A DNA stretch of 64,000 nt. It comes from Protula sp. h YS-2021 (lineage: Eukaryota > Annelida > Polychaeta > Sabellida > Serpulidae). How positions within the stretch are numbered: position 1 is the stretch's first letter; every line of letters starts with the position of its first letter. The notes under the pieces were generated by a model. The model saw nothing but the letters and a program-made list of their open reading frames with translations, did no database searches and was not told the origin of the DNA. Shown piece by piece: positions 55,063 to 64,000 of the stretch. Where the stretch lies: assembly GCA_949752745.1 (NCBI GenBank), contig OX457027.1, positions 77,307,214 to 77,371,213 of the forward strand. Direction: 5' to 3'. The position numbers and the translations under genes were made by a program.

Positions 55063-55490
55063 GTTCCCCACCGCCCGTAGCGCGGAGCGGGGGACTATAG
55101 TATTCGGGTCCGTCCATCTGTTTGTCTGGCGACGCTTGGAAGCACAAATTTGTGCACGCGATATCTCATTCGCTACTCAACCCTTACTTTTGATTGTTTG
55201 TACAGTGAAAATATATATATTGAAGTTGTGCGACGTCGCATTATTTTTCGATTCGACCAAAAAATGACGAAATGGCGACTTGTTGAAAATAGGCAATTTT
55301 CACCATTAGTGAGATATCTCGTACTATAACTAGGCAGACATGTATTAATAGATCTATTTCTTAATAATTCGGTTAATTAAAGTGTTCTTTATGAACATGC
55401 GGAAGCTTTGTGGGGTGGGGTAACTAATACATGGCTTTTTGGTTTAATTCCAATTTCCTCTCCAACGAGATAGTTCGTGGCGGGGGACAT
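55063..55490. mobile_element. Hairpin-headed inverted-repeat element HH-4
   Basis: Starts AGTTCCCCACCGCCCGTAGC and folds onto GCGGAGCGGGGGACT, followed by ATAGTATTCGGGTCCGTCC. The right end is GTGGCGGGGGACAT, a partial inverse of the left. The interior has GCGATATCTCATTCG and GAGATATCTCGTAC. Same layout as HH-1 to HH-3 but more diverged ends. Confidence 0.65.
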
Positions 55491-55499
55491 TTATCAGTT

Positions 55500-56855
55500 T
55501 CACTGATAACTTGTTAAAGTTCTGCCTCTCACGGAAGCGTTGTGGCTTGCGAACCAGCAGATTGCGATTTCAAGCCCAGCCCTAAGCATGCTTTTCCATT
55601 GTCACCCTTCATATCATTTGCAGGTCATATAGGCTAAATTATATATATATATAGTACTGTAGTGCGTGTGGGGTTGGGGGGGGGGTGCTGAGCTTCAGCG
55701 TAAATTAGTTTGAGCATACTTATATAACAGCATAAGTGCATAAAAACTCTTTTTCTTCTTCCTTTCCTTCCCTCCCTCTGTCAATTCGAAGTACATATTC
55801 TGTAGAGTTGTGGTTTTTTTTGTTGCTGGTCCTGGAAAACTGGCCAAATAAACGGATAGCTTTGTGAGAAACAGAAGCTATACTGTTCATCCCAGAGATC
55901 TAATCCGAATATTTTTGACAGCTGTATTGGACATGAGGCGTCTTTTTCAAAAGTGGCCGGTTTCTCTTGTCAACTTTCAACTTTTCAAAGTATAGGTGTT
56001 AACCACAGCAACACTTCCAATAATACTCGTTGAAGGGGACTGCCCCCCCCCCCCCCGACTGAAGGTGGGCGACGGTTTTTTTTTTTGTTTTGTTTTTTTT
56101 TTTTAAACTTGTCCACCTTCCGTCAACACTGTTCGCATATCTTTCGTTAGCACAGATAAAGGATATTTTTTTTTTTTTATTTAAAAGTTATTAGTAAGGG
56201 GAATCGCTTTCATCTTTATTAAAATTATTATTAATAAATACTAAATTGGACATAGGTTACATTTTTCTTCGCTTTTATTTATTGATTGATTTATTTATTG
56301 TTTTGCTAAAGTAGTGAGGGCTTCGTAATCATTCGATTTGAAAGGGTTGGGCTGGGGCGGTTATAGGGGGCGTTGAATTATCTCGGAACTTTGATTAAAG
56401 GTTACGGTTGATTCGTTCGTTTTGTAAAAATTACGAGTACTTACCTGATAATAATTGAAATTCTGCTTGTGAAGTCCTTCCAATGATCTGACTGTAACAG
56501 GCGATATCAGGCTGTATCATTAGTGTAAACATGAATATGTTTTACTGGTTGGTTGTATCGATCAATATACCAAAGTAAAAACCCTTATGTACTGTTATAA
56601 AACTGTTTGTGGTAATATTAAGACTGATTGCGAATAAGATTTTCTCAGCGTGTACCCTATCGATTTAGGGTGCCTTGACAGTCTGTGCAATTATTGACGA
56701 AAAAAAAAACTCCATACATAGTATGCAGTCTAGCATTGGAGATTATGACGGATTCCCACCGGCGGTATAAATAACTATGAAGTGGGTGACGTTTCAATGC
56801 TCATACGTTCCAGTTATCGTTGTTGGCACACACGTTCCAGTTATCGTTGTCAGGA
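55500..56855. other. Gene-free stretch
   Basis: Simple-sequence runs (TATATA at 55,640, G-run at 55,675, C-run at 56,042, T-runs at 56,078 and 56,167). From 56,390 it is collinear with 32,480 of unit A. No coding signal. Confidence 0.6.
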
Positions 56856-56859
56856 ACCT

Positions 56860-57180
56860 TACACCGTTAAACATATCTTAATAGACTACCGATTTCCAAG
56901 ACGCCCGCTCACGTCATTTCAGAGCTGACTCCTTGAAGCAGCTGTTTGATGAAGTAGAACCTAGCAAATTTATACAATTTTTAATAGAAATCAACCTGTA
57001 TCAGTATTTCTAGCCTTTTTTTTACCTTATGATTTTAGAATATACATGGTTTTAGCTTACCTTGATTTTAACTTGTAGCATTGTCTTCTAGTCACTGAAT
57101 ACTGACATGTTCTGACACAATGTAACCCGCTAAGGGTCGATCGTGTCGTTAAACAAACCATTTAAGTAACTAACTAACTG
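56860..57180 (+). mobile_element. 3' end of a non-LTR retrotransposon
   Basis: TVKHILIDYRFP, then after a frameshift RADSLKQLFDEVEPSKFIQF and EINLYQYF stop (57,011-57,013). This is the usual C-terminal tail of jockey-like polyproteins. The 3' UTR ends GTCGTTAAACAAACC and (TAAC)n. 5'-truncated and inactive. Absent from the matching part of unit A. Confidence 0.7.
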
Positions 57181-58042
57181 TTGGCACACATTTGGCCCGT
57201 TTTTAGGCGAACAAATAAAAGTGATACCGAACACCGAGGCGCACAATTACAATATATTCTTTCACTGTGTGAGGTTTCAAAGATTCCCCTCAAATGTGTT
57301 GGAGATTAGCCCGGAATAGACAAACCCAAAATAGAGACACCGAAACGGCTCGAGGGACGGACGGACAGACGACGGAGAGTCAGGCGGACAGACAGAACCC
57401 TTTCCTATGCAACCGTCTGGAGGCCTAAAAAGTGTACTTTTAAGTGTTAACTATTGAGGGCTTGGGATTTAAGTTTTCGTTTTGCGTTCCAACCAAGCCT
57501 TTGTAACTAACGGGTAAAATGGGAGGTGACCTGCTCACACTGTGTGTCCAGCATTGTGTATGTTGTGTTTATGGGCTCATTGAAATAAAGAAGTACTATC
57601 GTGTGATATTTCGAACCATGCATATATCTACAGTGTTTAGGCTGCAAATCAGAAATTAAGACCCCCCCTGCCCCCCCCCCCGCAAAAAATGGGTTGTGGT
57701 TGGGATGGGGTAAATTAAGTTGGTATGGACTTTCTACCGCCTTTGCCGTGTATGTATACTGTTGACTGTGCTGTTGGACGTCGAAAGGGATTCGAATTCA
57801 CTTTTAATTGGATACTGCACTGGGATTGATAAGATTTTTTCTTGCTTGTCATCGCGTATGGTACGTTGAGGGACTCAGAAAAATGCACAAAATTTTCAAG
57901 CTGGCACCTTATACGCTATTGTAAGGGGCTTATGCATAAGGAATGTGGGAAGTGGGGGGGGGGGGGTACTCCCAAAGAAGTGATGTATCTTGTATTGGTT
58001 GCGACAAGAAACTTTTCTACCCGCGTTGGTCTTGTAGGACAG

Positions 58043-58187
58043 GCAGGGATGATACGCGTGCAGAGTTTGCAGGACAGGCTTTCGCCACCGCTCACAGGAG
58101 AACACACCAGCAGTGTTACCCCAGGGGCAGCGAGGCAGGTCACTCAGGACTCCTACGGCCCAGTTTTGCCGCCCAGCTTTCATCCGG
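58043..58187 (+). CDS. GPATCH1: GPATCH1 B exon e14
   Basis: RVQSLQDRLSPPLTGE then VTQDSYGPVLPPSFHPG. Same length (145 nt) and phases as copy A, donor GTAATA. Confidence 0.8.
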
Positions 58188-58924
58188 GTAATATCTCAGC
58201 TAGTGAATCTACCTGAAAAAATGTACCGAAAAAAAACGGATACCAGGTACGATGTTGTTCGGCTCACAAACTGTGCTCAGGGGCCCTGTTGATATACAGG
58301 ATGAAATATAAATAGGGCCTGTGTAGGTACTGAAGGCAAGGAAACGTGGTCCGGCTGGTGTACAGTATTGCGTATGAATAGGGCCTGTGTACATACTGAA
58401 AACAAGGAAACAGCCTTGTTTCTCAAACCACTGGAGGGTTACTAAAATCGCAAATAAAAAAGTGACACGAGACAATTTGAAGTTAAAAAATTCCCCTAAA
58501 GGCAGAAAACGTACTGCACTGGTTTCGCATTTGCAATCGCTTGTATTTTCATGCGTTTTCAAACGTTTTTATATAGCAAGTAGCACCTTTTAAACTGAGT
58601 GGTATACTTGTTATTTCAGATAAACGTTTTTCTGAACTATTAAACTATATCGTGCAAAAAAAGTAAAAAAAAATAAGAGAGAAGAATTTAATCATTGTCG
58701 GGTCACCGAATTTTTGGGCAAATGAAAAAATTCGGCCACGGCCGGTTCTATTTTTTTGGGATAAAAGCCAAAAAAGGTCGCCGGCGGGCCAAGCTACAAT
58801 AAGGAATGAGAAGCAAGCCTATTTTCTTCCTGTCCAAAAGAAATAATCTGTTTTTTTTTCTTCTTTTTTTTCTTTTTTGTTTGGTGGAGTCTGGGTTGAT
58901 ATCGACAAAGTCAGAGCGCTGCTG
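58188..58924. other. GPATCH1 B intron 14, proximal part
   Basis: Collinear with 33,617-34,160 of unit A including the GGGCCTGTG direct repeats. Ends in T-rich text before the hAT-like element. Confidence 0.6.
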
Positions 58925-58932
58925 TATATTCA

Positions 58933-59328
58933 CTAGTGATGTCATCCGTCACTGATGGGTCCGGTTCGGTTCGATTTCGGTTTTTAAAGAAAAATCCGCA
59001 GTTTTTTCGGTTCGGTTTCGGTTTTTCAGACTATGCAAATATATATAAATTAAAGATATCCCAATTAATTTTCTGTTTTTATTCTAGAATGTGATAAGTA
59101 AACACATTGCTTAACTTAAAATGGAACTAACAGGGAGTGTAAAATAATGCTGCGCTAAAATAGTGAGCTGAAAAATTCAAAGCAGTTAAAAATGGTCCTG
59201 GGAAAAACAAAAATCATGTTAATTAAAAACCGAAAATGAACCGCGGTTTTCCACAGAGCACGGTTCGGTTTAACCGAACCGCCACCTCCACGGTTAACCG
59301 TCCCAAACGGTAAACCGTCACATCACTA
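58933..59328. mobile_element. hAT-like non-autonomous element
   Basis: Ends TAGTGATGT and ACATCACTA, with CGGTTCGGTTTCGG words near both ends in opposite orientation. Flanks ATATTCAC (58,925-58,932) and ATATTCAG (59,329-59,336) form an 8-bp target duplication with one mismatch, the length expected for hAT. No transposase. Specific to unit B. Confidence 0.85.
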
Positions 59329-59737
59329 ATATTCAGTGTGTTTATAAACTAAGTGATGGTACGGCATCAGTACTAAGTCCGATCCCCTGGTGCATTATCT
59401 GTCCACATCGCGCCTGGTTTGTGAAGGGTGACGGTTGTGTAAGAGCCAACTGCTACGACGTTCTGTTAAGTATAACACAATCGACTCCACAGAGACCGGC
59501 TGGGAAGGGGGAGGGGGAGGGGGAGAGGGGGTGTTGGATTCCGTGCAAAGTACTGATTACATGGTTCAACTAGTTCTTAAAAGGAGGTGTATCCGTCCAG
59601 AGGTCGGCTTTTCGGTGCAGAATATGGTGTTCAATGGAATCCGTGATCAGTAATGGTAGGGAGAAAACGTAAAGTACTTGCTGGGTTTAATTCGAGAGTG
59701 ACGGATCTTTGATGCACGTTGTTGTCGCAGGTCACAG

Positions 59738-59859
59738 CTGGGATAAACTCCTATGTTGTAGGCTCTGACGTAAGCGACGAAAATAGCTCCAGAAAGGAGA
59801 AGCGAAAACACAAGAAGAAAGAGCGCAACAGAGAAACACGCAAAGAGAAGAAAAAGAAG
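59738..59859 (+). CDS. GPATCH1: GPATCH1 B exon e15 (Lys-rich)
   Basis: AGINSYVVGSDVSDENSS then the basic run. Acceptor GTCACAG, donor GTAACG. Undisturbed upstream region, unlike copy A. Confidence 0.8.
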
Positions 59860-60047
59860 GTAACGGTTTGCTTTTTTAGAAACATTTCTGCTCAGCTATA
59901 GCACAATACTGTGACAAGTCCTTCGCGCTCTAATGAGTAAGAACAAGGGAAATGGGACGGAGTGACCCAGAGATATTAAATTATTCTACGATACTAAGTA
60001 AATTAGGAATAAGTTGAAAAACTTTTTTTCTTTCTTTTTTTGTTTTG

Positions 60048-60217
60048 TCATCACATAAAAAGCACAAAAGCAAAGAGAAAAAGAAGAAAAAAGATAAAAA
60101 GAAGGAAAAAGATAGAAAGAAGGAAATAGTGATAAGCAGCAGTAGCGGGAGCGAGGCTGACGAGGACACAGACAGCGACTCTGTCACCCAGCCATCTAAC
60201 AGTCAATTGCTGCAGAA
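60048..60217 (+). pseudogene. GPATCH1: GPATCH1 B exon e16, acceptor lost
   Basis: In-frame basic run followed by the acidic tail (VISSSSGSEADEDTDSDS, then SNSQLLQ), matching the SSSSESSDSSDSQSDEE end of the family. The base pair before the exon reads TG instead of AG (TGTTTTG|TCATC). An AG after AAAAAG 15 bp in could rescue splicing in frame. Confidence 0.75.
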
Positions 60218-60313
60218 GTAAGCCGCAACAGTTGTCGTTTATTCCGATGTTATGAGAGTATGCCCGAAGACCAGAGAAAAAGGGGGGAATTTCGACATAT
60301 TTTTCCCATACAG

Positions 60314-60332
60314 GTTAACGACTGGCAGTTAG
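60314..60332 (+). other. GPATCH1: Possible alternative last exon, copy B
   Basis: Acceptor CATACAG. In phase with e16 it reads KLTTGS then TAG. AATAAA follows 136 bp later. Confidence 0.45.
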
Positions 60333-60467
60333 AGAAAAGAAAGATTTGTGTTCACCCCGTTATAACCTCGTTACTCTGCCCCATCCCATTACCCCCTCCT
60401 CCACCCCGATCTGTAAATCTTTAATGAAATATCGAGGGAATATCAAGTGTTATTTTTTTAGTTTCCA

Positions 60468-60473
60468 AATAAA
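60468..60473 (+). terminator. Candidate polyadenylation signal, copy B
   Basis: AATAAA in CCAAATAAAGCCAG. Copy A has GAAGTAAAGCCAG at the same place, so the two copies may end their transcripts at different sites. Confidence 0.45.
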
Positions 60474-60509
60474 GCCAGTGTTGTCCAGTCATTCAAATCA
60501 GTTTAGCAG

Positions 60510-60780
60510 TGTCACCGCTGTTACAGTTGTAACAGTCGCTCCTGTTGCTTGGCAGGTGTAACAGTCGCTCATGCTGCTCAGCAGGTGTAACAGTCACTCA
60601 TACTGCTTAGCAGGTGTAACAGTCACTCATACTGCTCAGCATGTGTAACAGTCACTCATGCTGCTCAGCATGTGTAGCAGTCATTCATGCTGCTCAGCAT
60701 GTGTAACAGTCACTCATACTGCTCAACATGTGTAACAGTCGCTCATGCTGCTCAGCAGGTGTAACAGTCACTCGTGCTCT
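60510..60780. repeat. 31-bp minisatellite, 3' region, unit B
   Basis: About nine copies of GTGTAACAGTCACTCATGCT plus GCTCAGCAT. Unit A has four to five. Confidence 0.9.
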
Positions 60781-60944
60781 TTTGTAAGTATCACTTGTGA
60801 TGTTTTAACTGCATTCCTTTTATAAGTGATAACCTCTGTACTTGTTTCCTGAAGATGTTCCCTAAGATCTTGTTAGAGCGAGGGAGGAGTATGTAAAAGC
60901 CAGTCCACGTTGTCCTCATTTTATGTACATGTATTATATTTCAG

Positions 60945-61126
60945 ATTGAAAACCAAACCCTGGCTTGAAGCGAATGACGGCGGCAGATTTTATGTGAACA
61001 AGAGAAAAGAGAGAACATACAGAACGTATTACCTGCTTCCCTCACGGTTCTTGCAGGAAGAGTCGCTATTAAAGACAGACAGGGCATGTTACTTGCTTCG
61101 CTGACGGTGCTTGCAGGAAAAGTCAC
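60945..61126 (+). pseudogene. GPATCH1: GPATCH1 B exon e17 remnant and 60-bp repeat
   Basis: Acceptor ATATTTCAG is kept, but one extra base near the start removes the LKNHPG..AADFM frame seen in A and opens another (PWLEANDGGRFYVNKRK). About one and a half copies of the 60-bp repeat follow. Confidence 0.55.
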
Positions 61127-61979
61127 GAATATGGATATGTAAAATTTGAGGCGGGACGAGATATTCGTGATGAAATGCGCTGAATGATCACCCAGTGACT
61201 AAGTAATAATAAATAAAAAAGAATAAAGAAAGAATAAAGAAGTGAAAAAAAGAATAAAGAGTGTTTGATATCTTCATCGGAAAGAAATCTTAAAGAAATT
61301 TACCTAGAATTTCAGACCGACAGTTGTCAGTTCACACTCAGGATATGAAATATTGAACCGTTCAGATGAGACTTCTGTGACGCCTAAGTAATAAGAGATT
61401 AAGCTCCTGTCAGATAACATTTAAGGATATCCGGTTGACTTTTGTTTTGGGGGGGGGGGGATTTAGTTCAGGTACAACCAGTTTCTGCTAGACATTGCTA
61501 TACTGAGCTTTCATGTTAAAAAAATCACAAAACTTACAGTAAATAAGCGCAGCAAAATCTACTTTGTCGATTGAAAGTTCGTGATAAGTCCGCTACACTG
61601 ATGTTGTGTGTGCACTAGGCGATATAGTTGAAAATCTTAGCTTATAGGCCCTAGTGACTGCCAGCTTTGTTTTGGCTTTAGTATTTTTAGCTAAGTCGAC
61701 TTGTGGGGCATCCGTCGTCAGTTATATGTATGTGTGTGAAACAATTTTCCAACTGCTACTCTTGCTACATTTCTGCTCTGATTGATTGGATTCCTTTCCA
61801 ATTATTCACGATTTCTTCTTAGGTAGGCCTGTCTTGAAATATCACTTTTTAGACTACGCTGGGCTGGTCATATCACATCAAAAGAGGGGCATCCGTCGTC
61901 TGTTTGTACGTATGTACGTGTGTTAATTTTTACTTAAAATGCCTCTTCTCTTTCGATGGGATTCCGTTCAAATTTTGTA

Positions 61980-62920
61980 CGAATGTTCTCTAGGTAGGCC
62001 TGTCTTGAAAAATTATTTCTTCTTTTTTTTTTTTTTTTTTGGAGATTTGTCAAAAATTGGCTAAATAGGGGGGGGGGGGAGGGCATTTAACATTTTTAGG
62101 TTGCGAAATTTCAAAGTGTTTCTCCCACAATTTTGATAAGATTTTCTTAAACTTTTGTACGAATGTTGTCTAGGTAGGGCTCTCTAGAAAACTTACTTTT
62201 TTTGGCAATGCGCCAAAAATTGGCTAAAAGGGGGTATTTTTTAGTTCATTGGCGTTTAATTTTGTAAATGCTTCTTCTCCCACAATTTTGATTGGATTCC
62301 TTTCAAATTTTGGACAGTTGTTCTCTAGTTAGGCGTGTCTTGAAAATTTCCTTGTTTTGGCAATCTGCTTAAAAGTAGCAAAATGAGGGGGGGGGGCATT
62401 TAGAAGTTTTTGGTTGAAAATTTTCAAAATGTTTCTTCTCCCGCATTTTTGATCGGATTGTCTTCACATTTTGCAGAAGAGTTTACTAGGAACAAAGTAT
62501 TCTTTTTCTGGCGATTCGTCAGAAATTGGCCAAATGTGGGCATTTACCTTTTTTTGACAATTTTGAAAATGCTGCTTCTTCTACAATTTTGATAAGATTT
62601 TCTTTAAATTTTGTACAAATGTTCTCTAGGTAGCCCTCTTTTGAAAAAAAAAACTTTTTTTGGTATACCGCCAAAAATTGGCCAAATGGGGGTCATTTTT
62701 AACTTTTTGGTAGCCAATTTTCAAAATGCTTCTTCTCCTACAATTTTGTACGAATGTTCTCTAGGTAGCCCTCTTTTGAAAAGAAAAATACTTTTTTTGG
62801 CTTTTCGCCAAAAATTGGCCAAATGGGGGTCATTTATAACTTTTTGGTAGCCAATTTTTCTCCTTGGATATTTCGACATAGATGTCTCTTGAAAAAGTAC
62901 TTTTTTGGCGATCCGCCAAC
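61980..62920. repeat. Satellite S1 block, unit C
   Basis: Six or so S1 units with poly-G and poly-T length variants. Two adjacent units near 62,640 and 62,765 are almost identical, a local recent duplication. Confidence 0.8.
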
Positions 62921-62929
62921 AATTGAAAG

Positions 62930-63210
62930 TCGACTAAACATGCGCATTGGTCCGAAATGCGGACCGCTCATCGACGCCAGTTAAATAAACATGCCCACTG
63001 ATTCGAAATGCAAATCGCCCATCAATGCAAGTTCAATAAATATGCACACTCGTCCGAAATGCCAACCGTGCATCAACGCAAGTTAAATAAACTTGCGCAG
63101 TGGTCCGAAATAATAATCGCGCATCAACGGAAGTTAAATAAACTTGCGCACTGCGCGTCAACGCAAGTTAAATCAATATGCGCGCTGGTCCGAAATATAA
63201 ACCATGCATC
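62930..63210. repeat. Satellite S2 array, unit C, left part
   Basis: Five copies of the 51-bp GGTCCGAAATGCGAACCGC unit, interrupted at 63,218 by an insertion. Confidence 0.85.
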
Positions 63211-63217
63211 AACATTA

Positions 63218-63715
63218 CAGTGTTGCCACATCATCCTTTTTGAAAAACTCCGATTTTATCCTTTTTTATCCTTAAATACTTTTTATACTTTTTAAAATTT
63301 TCATCCCTTTTTTATAGTTTTTTTTCGCTTTTCATTCTTTTTTTTTATTTTGATACTTTTTTATATTTGTCTAATAAATTGAAAAAAATTTTTTAAGGAA
63401 ACACAACGAAGCTGTTATCCTGTTTTCCAAGGGTTCAGTAACAAAACAGTGGGGGAAAAAGCGAGACAGTCCTTTTGGTAATATTCAGGACAATTTAGAA
63501 GTACACTCACGTATGCAAATATTTTTAATCGCTGTGAAAACGAACATTTCAACAAGTAATAATTACAAACAAATGATACAATATGATTAACATTAATGTT
63601 TTCTCGATTTTCATCAAAATATGAATTATGCTTTTTTTTATACTTTTTTCCCAATTTCATCCTTTTTTTTATACTTTTTTTACGTTTTTTTCTTGATGAC
63701 CCCGTGGCACCACTG
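63218..63715. mobile_element. T-rich element inserted in satellite S2
   Basis: Ends CAGTGTTGCCAC and GTGGCACCACTG, inverted repeats matching at 11 of 12 positions, in the style of hAT ends (CAGTG). The interior holds ATCCTTTTTTATCC and ATACTTTTTT words near both ends. No matching 8-bp target duplication is visible, so the superfamily is uncertain. Confidence 0.7.
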
Positions 63716-64000
63716 CGCAAGTTAAATAAACTTGCGCAATGGTCCGAAATCATAATCAGCGCAAGTTAAATAAACATGGGCACTGGTCCGAAATGCCAAC
63801 CGCGCATCAACGCAAGTTGAGTAAACATGCGTTGTGGTCCGAAATGCCAACTGCGTATCAACTCAAGTTAAATAAACACGCGCAGCGGTCCGAAATGTGA
63901 ACCGCGCTTCAACGCAAGCAAAAAAAAAAAATACATGCGCACTGGTCCGAACTGCGAACTGCTCATCAACGGAAGTTGAATAACATGCACATTAGTCTGA
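63716..64000. repeat. Satellite S2 array, unit C, right part
   Basis: Continuation of the 51-bp array (GGTCCGAAATGCCAACCGC, CATCAACGCAAGTT) to the end of the window. Confidence 0.85.

Larger units (their letters stand above)
44499..61000 (+). pseudogene. GPATCH1: GPATCH1 orthologue, copy B (disrupted)
   Basis: Second copy of the G-patch splicing-factor gene, same exon order as copy A without the triplication. Lesions are a TAG in e1, the e7 donor changed to AT, e8 and e9 deleted (about 1.7 kb between 48,880 and 48,890), a 39-bp deletion and a stop-creating 1-bp insertion in e10, most of e12 lost with 52 bp inverted, the e16 acceptor AG lost, and a +1 shift in e17. Intact relative to A are e5, e13, e16 frame and the AATAAA at 60,468. 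The antisense TRIM gene lies between e13 and e14. Multiple independent lesions make a pseudogene likely. Confidence 0.85.
39861..61684. repeat. Tandem segmental-duplication unit B
   Basis: Second copy of the duplication. It is collinear with unit A but lacks the 5-kb triplication, the foldback element, the pogo-like element and the hairpin element at 2.97 kb. It has its own deletions (GPATCH1 e8-e9, most of e12) and private insertions (hAT-like element, non-LTR tail). Exons diverge from unit A by scattered substitutions, so the duplication is much older than the 5-kb triplication inside A. Confidence 0.85.
61685..64000. repeat. Start of a third duplication unit (C)
   Basis: Text starting with TTTTTAGCTAAGTCGACTTG matches the openings of units A and B and is followed by the same two satellite families in the same order. 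No gene is reached before the window ends. It shows that the array continues to the right. Confidence 0.75.

Overview
This is animal nuclear DNA. The introns are long, the splice sites are GT-AG, most of the window is simple repeat, satellite or transposon debris, and only a few percent is coding. The recognisable genes are GPATCH1-type exons (a spliceosome-associated G-patch protein) and intact RING/B-box/coiled-coil/NHL-like TRIM genes. The TRIM style, the non-LTR tail resembling GTCGTTAAACAA followed by TAAC repeats, and the hairpin-headed CGTCCGTC repeats fit a lophotrochozoan, most likely a mollusc and perhaps a marine gastropod. I cannot name a species.

The window is a tandem segmental duplication. 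Unit A runs from about 1 to 39,860, unit B from about 39,861 to 61,684, and a third unit starts at about 61,685. Each unit begins with the same satellite block. Units A and B each carry one GPATCH1 copy on the + strand and, inside one of its introns, one TRIM gene on the - strand. Unit A is longer because a 5-kb segment (GPATCH1 exons e8-e12 plus the 3' tail of the TRIM gene) is present three times at 8,695-23,705, and because several transposons landed in it. Unit B preserves the empty sites of three of those insertions, so they are real insertions. Exon names e1-e17 are local labels, not official numbers.

Neither GPATCH1 copy looks able to encode a full protein as assembled. Copy A lacks e1 (a reverse-transcriptase fragment lies there) and has an 8-bp deletion in e5, a 1-bp deficit in e10, no usable e13 and a homopolymer frameshift in e16. 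Copy B has a stop in e1, a lost donor after e7, deleted e8-e9, a 39-bp deletion plus frameshift in e10, a micro-inversion in e12, and a lost acceptor at e16. The lesions are almost complementary. Both nested TRIM genes (661 and 617 codons) are fully open, so the array may be kept for the TRIM gene while the host gene decays; allelic or assembly artefacts must be excluded.

The non-genic DNA is rich in structured repeats. There are four inverted-repeat elements headed by a GC hairpin and a CGTCCGTC-type tract (2.97, 29.9, 38.15 and 55.06 kb); two foldback elements ending in ATATGTTACAGCG (25.5-28.3 and 36.7-38.1 kb); a pogo-like element with a TA duplication and a verified empty site (36.67-39.37 kb); a hAT-like element with a near-perfect 8-bp target duplication (58.93-59.33 kb); non-LTR fragments; two satellite families; and several minisatellites. 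I found no rRNA, convincing tRNA, CRISPR array or operon-type organisation.
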